Source: Lineus longissimus
Taxonomy: Eukaryota; Nemertea; Pilidiophora; Heteronemertea; Lineidae
Length of the DNA: 49,448 bases
Direction of reading: 5' to 3'
Assembly: GCF_910592395.1 (NCBI RefSeq)
Contig: NC_088314.1
Coordinates: forward strand, 15,006,001-15,055,448
In this document: one piece after another, positions 35,201-47,200 of the stretch
Layout of the letters: every line of letters begins with the position of its first letter
Numbering within the stretch: the first letter of the stretch is position 1
Program-made: the position numbers and the translations under genes
Notes under the pieces: model-generated
Told to the model about the DNA's origin: nothing
Seen by the model: the letters and a program-made list of their open reading frames with translations, nothing else
The model's database searches: none

Positions 35201-38200
35201 ACAGAGGGCCAAGACCTCTCTACCTAACGCTAGAAAGATAGAGAGGCCCCAACAGGCATCGGGTTCAATCCCGTACGCCAGGCAGGTCCTGCCTAGGCCT
35301 ACCCCGCCTAGTCAGCCTGCTCCTGCTGGATCCTTCCGACGGGAAGCGGAGGGTCGCCGGACTGGAAAGAGGAAAAATACTTCCTCTAACCAGGGTGGAT
35401 CCGGTCCGACTAAGCACTCCTTTCGCCCAAGGGGTGCTGGCCGGAAGAGGTGACTCCCCCCTCCTTTCTCCTCCCGGACGCAAAAAGGAGCCGACTCCGG
35501 TAGTCGGGGGCCGTCTGCAAAAATTTGCAGACATTTGGGACGATTGGTGCCCAAAGGGGTCCCCAGTCCCAAACATGTTGAGGTACGGAGTGAAACTAGA
35601 TTTCAACCGTACCCCCCCGACTACTATATATCCAACCCCAGTTCAGCCACCGAAGGACCCAGTCAAGGCCTCTGCCCTCCAAGCAGAGGTCGCGACATTA
35701 CTGGAGAAGCAAGCTATCCAGGTCCTTCAAGATCCATGCTCCCCCGGCTTTTACAGCCACGTTTTCTTGGTTCCCAAGAAAGCAGGGACATGGAGGCTGA
35801 TCATAGACCTTTCCAGGTTAAACACCTTCTTGAATGTTCCTCATTTCAAGATGGAAACCACCAGGTCTATAGCAACGGCGATACAGCCCAACGATTGGGC
35901 GGTATCGATGGATTTAATGGATGCGTACTTACATGTACCGATCCATCCAGACTATCAACACTTCCTTCGATTCCATTACGAAGGAAAGACGTATCAATTC
36001 AGGGCCCTGCCGTTCGGTCTGGCATCGGCACCCCTAATTTTTACGATGATAGTCACAGCCTTCGTCGCTCCCTTTCACGTGATGGGGTTCAAGCTCCATC
36101 ACTACCTAGACGATTGGCTACTCCGTTGCAAATCGCTGGAACTACTACTGCAACAACTTCAGGTTCTAAAGCAAAAAGTAGTTGTCGCAGGTTGGATTAT
36201 CAACGAAACAAAGTCAGAATTCATACCATCCCAAGACTTCGTTTACGTTGGAGTTCGGTTCCTTACGGCCATAGGGAAAATGCTGCCCCCCCCCCCTAGA
36301 CAGGATAAAGAAAATTCTTCATCTCGTCGCAGAATTCAGAGGAAGGACTCAAGCTCCCGCAAGGCGATGCTTGAGCCTTTTGGGACTTCTGAATTCGGCA
36401 GCAGACCAAATCCCCCTTGGCCGTCTATATATGCGTCCCATCCAGATGTTTCTAATGTCTCTATGGAAACCCCACAGGGACCCATTAGACAAGTTGGTAT
36501 TGATACCTCAATACCTACTCAAGAACGTCTGGAACTTCTGGGAGTCGGAGACTCGTCTCCAAAGCGGTGTAGATCTTGCTCCAACGCCCCCAGAAGTGTC
36601 CCTGTTCACAGATGCTTCCCTACTAGGGTGGGGAGCACATCTGAACAACGGGGACATGTCCATAAGAGGTCTATGGACAAGGGAGGAGACCATTCTTCCA
36701 AATATATTGGAAATGAAGGCTGTCCTTCTTGCCGTGAGGGCTCTTTCCCTTCGCCTGAAGAATCGGAGAGTAACCCTGTTCTCCGACAATTCTACAGTAG
36801 TAGCATATGTCAGGAGACAGGGAGGCACAAAGTCCGGCATTCTTTGCCAGCTAACTTGGGAGCTTTACCATCTTTGTGCCGACCTTGGAGTATCGATATG
36901 TGCCAGACACATACCGGGCAATCGCAACATCCTTGCCGACGCCCTGTCCCGTCAGAACAAGCTAGTTCAGACAGAGTGGACACTCCATCAGGAGATTGTA
37001 GACGACCTTTGTCGCCTTTGGCAATCTCCGAAGGTAGATCTGTTCGCCACCAGGCTGAACAATCGCCTTCCCATCTATTACTCTCCACTTCCGGACGAAG
37101 AGGCCCTGGAAGTCGACAGCCTTACAGCCTCTTGGGTCGGGCTGAACGCATATGCGTTTCCACCCCTCCCTCTCATCCAACCAGTCCTGAACAAGATCTT
37201 GACCAGCCATCCGGTGAGAATAACTCTCATCGCACCTTGCTGGCCAAATCAGGCCTGGTTCCCAGCCTTACTGGAGCTCCTGATAGATCACCCCAGGAGT
37301 CTTCCTACTTGGAAGCACCTCCTGTGGCACCCCCTGGGGAGATGCTACCACCAGAACCCTGGATTTTTCAAGTTTCACGCCTGGAACTTATCCAGTTGCA
37401 TCTCCACCAGAGAGGCTTTTCGGACATCGCTGTCAAGCGCATGTCCGCACCTCAAAGGGGGTCTACCCTTGATGTGTATCAAGGAAAGTGGTCTACCTTC
37501 ACTTCCTGGTGCAGGGAGAACGGAGTTAATCCGATCTCTCCCTCTATATACAGATTAGTTGATTTCCTTATTGAATTATTCACGGAAAGACAACTATCTG
37601 TCACGGCTATAAAAGGTACAAGTCCGCCATCGCTTCTACCCTCCGTGTTTTAAGCACCTGGGATCTTCGTTGGGAGGACCAAATAACCCCTCTTTTCAGA
37701 GGAATGTTATTAGAGCGTCCTAGACCGGTTCACAACACCCCTAAATGGGACCTTTCTGTTGTCCTTAAGGTGCTCATGAGGCATCCTTTTGAACCCATGT
37801 CTATTTCATCCATGAAATATCTGACACTCAAAACGGTCTTTCTAGTAGCCTTGGCTACCGCCCAACGGAGATCAGAGCTCCATGCACTTTCTTTTAAGAA
37901 GCTGGCTTTTAGAGAGGGAGGGGAGGTTATCCTGGCTTTTATACCAGGATTTCTGGCGAAGAACCAGGGACCGGCCGCCTCTCGGCCCCCGGTTACTATT
38001 CCCTCTCTGTCAGGAACGATCTCTTATGATCTTCCTGACAGAACTTTATGTCCCGTCAGGGCCCTAAAGTTCTACATAAATAGGACAAAACCTCCCGGTA
38101 TCCGCCAGGGGAGAGAGCGTTTGTTTTTGTCCTATAAGGAGGGAAATAAACGAGAGATAGCGGCCGCCACTATTTCAAGGTGGATTGTGGAGACTATTCG

Positions 38201-41200
38201 TCTTTCCTACAACACCTTGAAGACTTCCTCTGATCTTCGTGCGCTAGCTAACATCTCAGCGCACGAAGTTAGAGCACTAGCCACCTCCTGGGCTAACTAC
38301 CGAGGAGTTGCTCTTCAAGAAGTCGTTTCCGCTGCATGTTGGAGTAATCACTCCACATTCTCTCGTTTCTACCTACGAGACGTTTCTTCCCTCGTAGATG
38401 GCATGCACACAATCGGCCCGATTGTGTCTGCGGGGCATGTTGTTTGATCCTGGCTAGATCAAAAAAAGGGGGGGGAAGCCCGATTGAAGAGTCAAACGCG
38501 CATCTTGCGCCATTTTTGATATGCCCTATCTTCAACATCCAGGCAACCCCTAGTAGACTAGAAAGGACGCAATTTCTTATTGTTGTTTAGCAATAATTCA
38601 TTCTACACCCTTCAACATGCCTTACTTGCTCTAAGCTCTGTTGCCGGAAAGAAGATGGTTTTATTACGCAATTCTAGCGCTTTCCGGAGAATGGGTCTAT
38701 TACTCTCTATAATATGATTGTAATACCGAGATCAAAATACCGGTCCTCCGGTTCTCCCCATTTCTTTCCCCTGGCGGTCCTCCTTAGCTAATATGCCGGT
38801 GGTGCCTCCTGGATGGAACAACAGCTCAGCCTTAGGTAAGTCCTCGTTTCCCACCTCCAATAGGTTGCTGGGATTCGATGCAAAAGTGTTCCATAGGTAA
38901 GTTTGAATGACACAAAATGCCCATTTCCTTACAAGAAATGGCCATTTTGTTAGTTCATACTTACCTATGGAACACGGCCCTCCCGCCGTCCCCACAAACG
39001 GGACATACTCTTTATTAACGCTCAAGAGTAAAGACTAAATATGGCGGCATGAGATCGGCGCGATCTCGCGGGATCGGTCAGGGCGCCGCCTGGCGGCCGA
39101 GCTGTTAACTCAGTTCTCCCTTTAGAAAATTAAAGGGATACTCTTGTGTTTGAGCCCAAATGGAGTAACATGCAAAAGTGTTCCATAGGTAAGTATGAAC
39201 TAACAAAATGGCCATTTCTTGTAAGGAAATGGGCATTTACATCGTATGACGTCACAAAATTGTATGTTACGTGATATCGACCTCTATTGCACCGAGTTGC
39301 GTAAATTTCGCAAGTACCCGACCCATCGGGGATACAAGGACGTCTTTCTTGGATTTTACATGTAATGGAACGACGTCATTTTCCAAAACAAAGCCGACGT
39401 CTGTTTTTGGTGCCAAGATATTTGCCTCTCGAACGGCCGATTTAAATCTCCGATATAGGTCATGTGCCAATATTTCGGCACAAAAATTTGGTCAGTTGTG
39501 TTATATCGAGTTAATGTCCCAAGGGTAAACTGTATTTCGAATGATTTTAAATGCTTTCTATTTACTCTTTGAAGTGGCACTTCAGTTTGAAGATTATAAT
39601 CAAAGAGGATCGAAGAAACTCAATCATTATTGAGGTTTTTGAATTGGTTTTACCATAAAATATGACATTATTTTAGCTGTGTGGGAGGGCATTTAACTGC
39701 AGTTATGTGAATATGTGTTAGTTAAAGAAGCATGTGTGGATGGTTTGCTGATGACCAATCGCTATTTGCCAAGCCGAGAATTTTTTAGATGCTTTTGTTA
39801 AAATGTGTTGTGCTTCCTAGTACGCATAAATGGGAGCAGGTGGCACTGTGTTCAGTTCCTTTAGACGTAGATATTGAATTAGACCTCCAGATGCTTTTCG
39901 CCTCATCTTTTGTTTTGCATCGCATAGGCTCATTAGTGGGTTGTAATGTGAAAAGTTTGATGGATCTTGTTCAAGTGACTTGTCCAGCATTGCCATTTTA
40001 ATACTGTGCTTGGGTTTTATTCAGGACTTTACAATGACACTGAGGCATAATGCTGTACTGTTAAAGACTCTGACATCTCAAAGCTTAGGTGTTTTGGGGG
40101 GCACTCCTGATGAAGTGTTTTTACGGAGCTTGAAACACACATGAATACGGATGATAGAAAAAGCGATTATACCGAGTTTCAGCAAATCTCACAAATATGA
40201 ATTACAAATTACAAACTCGCGTTCCATTTTGCAGTCAGAGGTATCAGGTGTTATGTATTAGAAGTTAATGTTTTCGTCCAGTCCGGTCTTATTGAAAAAC
40301 GGACGCTGCGACAATGCAGACTAATTTGTAACGACTTAGCCAGTTCATCTCCACGAATTCAAAACTCACTGCGTCTGAGAAATTACAGTTGATTGGTGAA
40401 AGAACTTTGGATCCTGAGTGACCCTTCTAAGGGTCCCAGATGTTGATCAGCCCTTGTGATCTCTTTCTCGGATAAATAGCAATTTGTAATTTGTGGGATT
40501 TGCGGAAACACGCTATTAACTCACATGACAATAAATGTCTGTCCCTTCAATCAGCATCAAATACCCACAGGATAAAATCTATGCTTCCGATTCTAAACTT
40601 TTAAGTATTTCTCCTTCTTATGGGGTCTGAAGGAAAACAAAAGAAATTTATTTGGTCAAACTCAATCCATTGATTAATCAGGATTATTGTCAATAACTGT
40701 TGATAATTCTATCAATTGTTCTGAGACACATGTTGTCAGAACAGTTGATAGTATTCAGAAGATTTTGTGATGAACAAATTAAATTTTTCTGATTTCAGTC
40801 GTTCAATCTGACAGGTCTTCAACCGTTCAAGAACTACACTATTTTTGTGTCTGTGTTAAATAAAGCTGGTGAAGGGCCTTCCGCACCTGTAAGGGTACAA
40901 ACAGATGAAGGGGGTAAGTTGAGAGCAAAATTGAACCCCATTAGAGTCAATCCAGCAAACTCCCAAGAATGCCTGCATCCCTTGGTCACCCTCAGACATA
41001 TCAGAAGTAAATCATGGAATGTTTGTGTTGCAGAATGTTCTTGATTTGCTGTTTTCATTTGATGGTAGACTATCCTGCATTTACTGCCGAAATTTGATGG
41101 TTAAAGAGTTAAAAATAACATTTTGTAATTTTAATGCTCCCGAGTGAAGTTTTCCTCCCAAACGATTATTTTAAAATCTAAGGGCTTTACATGCAATGTT

Positions 41201-44200
41201 CTCAATGAAGGTAACACATTGACAAAGTTGGTGCCCTGATATATTCGTGTAAACTTATCTAAAGCAGGCCTCGAAATTCGTTCTTGAAGGGGCACAGCAA
41301 GTTTTGCCAAAAAGAGGTTACTTTTGATAATTTTGTGAAAATGGGCACACTTTAAATGGGAATTAATGAAAAGGAAGTTGCCTTGGTGATGGAAGAAATA
41401 TGCTGGGCATAAAGGCAACAGGGGAGGGCATCAGAGGCAATTGCCTTCGATGCCTCTGATAAATTCGATCCCTACTAAAGTGTTATCATTCCCATTTCAG
41501 TCCCTACGAAACCTCGTATCATTGATGCCACGGACCAAACCAGCTCGAGCTTGAAGGTCAAGTGGGAGCGGCCAAATGTTGCTAATGGTATCATTGTCAA
41601 GTATGAGGTGTTCTGGAGCCACAGCGGCAAGAATGACTCACGGACTATCACTGGTGACGATAAGCTGGAGACAATCATTTATCATTTAGGTGGGTTTAAC
41701 CTTTTCATTTGCATATCGGGTTGCATGTATTTGTGGACAAGTTTGTGAAATATCATAGTAAAATCACCACATGGACTATGTCTTTAGCCTTGAATAAGCT
41801 GAATATAAGCCGTCTCGAATACTGGTCTTATGGGTTCCCTCACAGACCATTCACATTCATTATATAGACATTGGAATGTTGAACACGACAAATGCTTCGG
41901 TCAGAACCCATTAGGTTCTTTTGGCTCCAGAGATGTCAGCTACTGCCGATGGCATGAATGTTTTCCCCAGAAACAATCATAACGTGTGGTTACCCTGTTT
42001 CTAAATATTTTTGGTCTGAAATTCACTGTACTGAGGTCAATTGAATTCGAAAGTCTGCTTTATGTTTCCAGAGGCATATACACTGTACCAGCTCATTGTT
42101 GCTGCCTACACGAGGAAAGGCATGGGGGAAAAGAGCACATCATTCCAAGCATTGTCTGATGTGAAAGGTAAGTGCAAGCTCTGGTCAGTTTGTGTTGTGA
42201 AAATATGTATTGATCAAATTCAAATGTTAACACACTGGAAGACTTTGAACCAATGAAACGATTGGCAGAAATTGGGACAAAGTGATAAATCTTGATTATG
42301 GCATATACATAATATTAAAGGACTATTTTGCACATTAAGCATATTGCAACTGTTATGGTTTACATGTTCTTTTTATAAATGTACTGCATGCTTATAACTA
42401 ATTTTTTCAACAGGTCCGAGTAAACCGCTGAATGTCAGTATTAGTGACAACGACACAAGTATTGAGATTAGCTGGAAGAGACCGGAGAAGTTCTGTAAAC
42501 AGATTGACAAGTATTACATCACCCTGCAAGCTGATACAAGCACCGATGAAGGCCTCCTTGAGAATGAACATACCCTTGACCAACCTGACTTGGTGGCTAG
42601 AGAAAATCTCAATGTGAGTTATTGGCTTATGCCAGACCTGCATGTAATCTGCGCATCGAATATTGCATTCATAGTCTCAGTCTGGACAAAAAATTATCAC
42701 CCTGTGAGGAATCAATTTCCAAACATGCCGAGAATAAGGCACGCTTCCAAACTTACCAAGCTCTCTTGTTCTGGGGAGGAGAAAGATTTTGTAAAACTAG
42801 TCAACTCACCCAGTCCCGTACACGCAAGCATTTTTGGCTCACCATCTGGGTGAGTCTATACAATACCACAGTGTCCGTCGTCTGTTGTCGTCGTCATACC
42901 CTATTTCAAAAACAGTGGCAAGTTTCTTAACTGCTAGGGTATGAACTTGAAACTTTGTACACAGGACCCCCAGGTCAGGTGACCACTGACAATGAATTTC
43001 AGTCCGATCTGATTCTTAACTTGGCCACCAGGGGGCCAGAAGTGGAAACCTAAAAAGTATGATATCTCTCTTATGAGTGACTCGTTTTTGATTAAATTTT
43101 TATGGTACGCTCTCTTAGCAAGGATACACCACATATCAAACAGGTTTTTGGTTTGACCTTATTTTCAAGGTCACAGAGGTCAAATGCCGTAAATTGTCCG
43201 TTTGAGTGTAACTGTGGCACGTTTCTTATCCGATGAAGCTATGAACTTGAAATTTAGTACACATGACTCCCTACATCATGTAACATCTGACACCGAATTT
43301 CGGTCTGATTTCTTTCTAGATTTGGCCGCCAGGTGGTCAGAAGTGAAAACCTAAAATTGAAGATTTTGCGCCGACACTATAGAGTAAACCGTGGTCGATT
43401 TACCTTAAAAACCAGTGTCTATGGTGTCATATTGTGTATTTTATCTGTGGGCCTAAAAAATTAAAAATATACCTTGTAACTAAATGTAAATGTCAATACC
43501 AGGTTCTATAAAAGTAAAGTTTTGTTTATCATAGTGTCACCCCTAATGAAAGGGCCAGCCAGCTTTTCGGCTAATGAGACACTCTTTGCTTCAAAACTCC
43601 TATCTTTAATGCCAGGCGCCTAGCAAGAAGGCAGTTTGTACCCTATATTTAACTAGCTGGCGGCTAACCAACCGGCCGCATCGGTAAGATGTTACCAGCA
43701 GACCTCGAACCTTCAACCTTCCGTTCATGAGGCGGACGCCTTAATCACTGGGCCATCGAGATCGGTGGGTGGAGAATTTCATGGACTTCTTTCCATTTGC
43801 AGTATTATATTGATGATCTTCGCCCAGGTACTGAGTACACAGTAAAGATCTGTGGCGCCACTACCAGTCTCTTCCATGACAAGAGGGATTATAAAGGTGC
43901 CTACTCTGATCCTGCTAAGATTGTCATCAGAGGTAAGCACTGCTCTTGGCCTTTTGAAGACAATTGCTGTCCTGGGAACCTTTTAGTATAAGCTTAGTTC
44001 CATGACCGTAGTGAAAACAGGATATTGTTTGGCAGGGGTTGACATTGAGCCTTTCTGACCCAGAAGTTAAAACAGCTCCTGGTTTTTCAGATTTCAAGTG
44101 TTTTCGGGAGTCCTTTCACTGGAGCCAGGAGCTATTCAAGTGAAGGCACTTGCTCATCATTTCCAGACCTTCTGCATTAATTCTTTAGTGTTTGCTACTA

Positions 44201-47200
44201 GTTTGCCTCAAGATAACAATTTGAATTCAGTGTTTTTGTTATGTGTAACAAAGTCCCTCTTTTGATTGAACCTACCCCACTGAATTGCAATACAGATCAT
44301 ATTGAAAAAACGAGATGGCAGCACTGCAATCAACTCAATCCACACCTTTTCCCCAAGATTGGATAATGCTAGCTATTTTTAATGAAAGTTTTCCAAAGCT
44401 AAGTTGGGATCGAGGTTACCCGGTCTGGCAAAGGAAAAGTTACACTTCGAAAACCCTGCGGTAGCGAAACAGTTATATTGTTTTGTTTTTTTCTGATTAG
44501 GGGGCCAGGGCAACAAGGATAACAGTCGTTTTACTGCTGGTGTTGTTGGCGGTATTGTCACTATCCTCATCCTACTCATCATAGCTGTGGTGCTGTTTAT
44601 TGTTTACCGACGGTATAAGGTCTACCGGTATCTGGATCAACGGGATCCAGAGATACAACCCACCCCTGCAGTCATTCTAGATGATTATGGTAAGTGAGAT
44701 TTCACTTTCTGTTATCTATTTATGGTAGGTTGCTTCCAATTCATTCTCAGACATGCCAATTAAGCATATTGTCCATTGTCCTCCGAGATAATTTTTTACC
44801 AAGAAAAATCTGAGTGATTTTGTTTGTTTTGAAAACTGTATATGTAAGGAAAGTCTGCATGGAAGGACTCTCTGAAAATATGGAAATTTCTCAAATTTGG
44901 GAAAAAATCAAGATCTGATGATTTTTTGGGTTGACATGTCTGGCTTCTTCTACCTATGAGCAAAAAGAAATTTCACACATTCAAACAACCATTCAGTGCA
45001 CTCTCTCCTTCTCAGAGTTCCTGCGCTGCGCTAAACAATCAATTCTGCACACGCTGTAGCATTTTGTGCACAGTTCTCACCTCAACTGTTCAGGAACAAT
45101 CAGTAATTTCTGATGGTGATGCAAAAAGGTGCCAATTGATCGGAGTCAAACACAGCACAGGATCTTTCTGAAGGAAACAGTGTGTATTGGTTGGCACTAA
45201 ATATGAGAGAATGTTCGAAATAATTTTTTTGGGGTTGAAATCGCTTTATACCGGTTCGTCTTCATGTGAGGGTAAAAGAGTGTATGTTGTACATGGTATC
45301 CAGAATTATAACCGATTTCTGGGAGTTGAAGATTTTTTATGACCTTTCCGCCAACTCTAAGCACTTGGCCTCATTGCTGTGATGCAAAGGCTAGCAAAAT
45401 CAACAGCAGTATTCACTTTTGGTATAAATACAGGCATCAAGTATTAGAAGTAATAGAAAAAAAATCAAGGAAGACCTGCCTTGTCCAACTTCTAAAATGT
45501 TGATTGAAGATTTTAAGACTACTGCTTGGTGAATTTTGTCTCTGCTCCCAAAAGTCCATGGAGGCATAGTGAGGCAGCAGCACAAGATCGTCGGAGGAGA
45601 AGAAGACAGTGGACACCGATGCTCCTGATGGGGCAAACTAGTTGGTTGTCGGGTCAAAATCTGAAATAGACAGTGACATCTGTTGATCACTTGATCACTT
45701 GACCATGATGGCTTCTAATGCCAAGCAACCATGCTGCTGTAACCCAGATGTTCTTGACACTTCATATTGGATGTAAAAGAAAATCTTTCATTTGATCTTT
45801 ACTTTAGCAAAATCAGAAAATATAGGAGGTATGTGTCTAAATATATAATGAATGTGCTTTTTATGCAATGATGTTTGTGTTATTGATCTGTTTTCATCTT
45901 GATTTAGGTTATTGTGATTTTGTTTATTTTGATTTCGTTATAATCCTCTTTTTTTGATCGAACATTATTATTGTCAACTCTCCATTTCAAATTATTCCTG
46001 CACTAAAATTCGTTTTTGTGGTCTTAGCTCTAGGTTTATTATGTGCTTTTCATTTTATGTGCTTTTCATTTTTCGGGGTTTGCTCAATTTTCTGTTGCAC
46101 TGCGAATAAATGTTGTGCGTTATTCAATGAATTACAATGCAGATCTCAATTCTGCAAGGTCTCTGATGAGCAAGTCTTCACTGTATTATTTTGAATTGGC
46201 TGTTTGCAAAACTGATTTTTGTCATTGCAGAACCTAAGACACTGAATGACTGTTTAAATGCTACCTCAATTGGGTTGGACAAAATTCAATAGATTTTTGT
46301 TAGCTCTTTAATTCTATCCTTTAAAATGTTTAGAGGAAAACAATTGTGTGGTCTTTTTTCCTGTTTGCAGATAGTGCCACATGTATACTATTCCTGAAGC
46401 ACTGCTTGGTGTTTATATCTTAAAGCTGAATTTTTAAACTGACCATCCAACAGCAACGTCAATAAAGTTACCTAGCGTTTGCTATAAATTTACACTAAGG
46501 AAATCACCTCAGACACCTTAGCCTTGAAAAATTCTTGCTTCATTGCACCAACTAGGAGACTCCGGGATGGTAAGGTTCAGGAGTAACACAACTGGAAATA
46601 AAGAAATTAAAAATCTGCACTGTACTATTGGTCAAGACATTGACTGATTATCTACAGAAGCCCCCTTAAAACTCAACACGCTAGCTACTGAACCCCCTGG
46701 CATATACAACTAATTCTTCTTGCATTTTGCGTTTTGTTTTCTGTTCTGCCGTTGTTCATTTCGTCCCTTTGATTCATGTCATTCCTCTCAGTTGTTTCAT
46801 TTGGTTTCTCAATGTTCTATGAATATTATGGTAATCTTTAACTCTTGATCCCTCCCCCACTCCCTGGCATAAGACCGAGTTACAAGCCAATAACCCGATG
46901 GCCTAACTTACTAATCTTTCAAATCATAATTGAGGTTCCGAAGGAATAGGCCTCTCGCCAGTCTCGGGGGTACCTACAGTGTATGAATTGAAGGCAGGGG
47001 AGGTCACATTAACTTAAAGAGGGATCTACGAGCTTCTGCCTACGTCGAGGGTCAGTTCTGGACCACATCCACTCTTGAAGAAAAAATTGACATTGGCAGA
47101 TTTCAACAGTGGTAGAAAATCCCGAAAGATAAGACAGAAACTGCCAAATTGTTTGTTCAAACCACCCTTGAATCACTGTTTCACCTGTGTAGGGTTCTGT

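Larger units (their letters stand above)
32681..39236 (+). mobile_element. DIRS-like tyrosine-recombinase retrotransposon, 6556 bp
   Basis: Inverted terminal repeats (about 32681-32872 and 39021-39236) enclose gag-like, RT/RNase H and tyrosine-recombinase frames. An internal complementary region (about 38878-39000) joins complements of both termini. The left end starts CAT and the right end finishes CAT, while the internal region holds a single ATG at the junction, the arrangement established for DIRS circle-junction replication. There are no long terminal direct repeats and no integrase or protease. Frames are interrupted at a C-run (36286-36296) and near 37614, so this copy is probably not autonomous as sequenced. 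Same strand as the host gene. Confidence 0.92.
32062..40798 (+). other. Receptor intron 5 hosting the DIRS element
   Basis: An 8.7-kb intron between the halves of FN3-2. 32681-39236 is the DIRS-like retrotransposon in the same orientation as the gene. 32100-32680 and 39240-40180 hold no recognised gene. Confidence 0.7.

Noticed and set aside
36508-37210. Minus-strand frames of 80-110 codons
   Set aside because: They are antisense shadows of the RNase H region of the DIRS element.
43690-43765. Functional tRNA gene on the minus strand
   Set aside because: A- and B-box-like words are present but the acceptor stem does not close; better explained as a SINE head.
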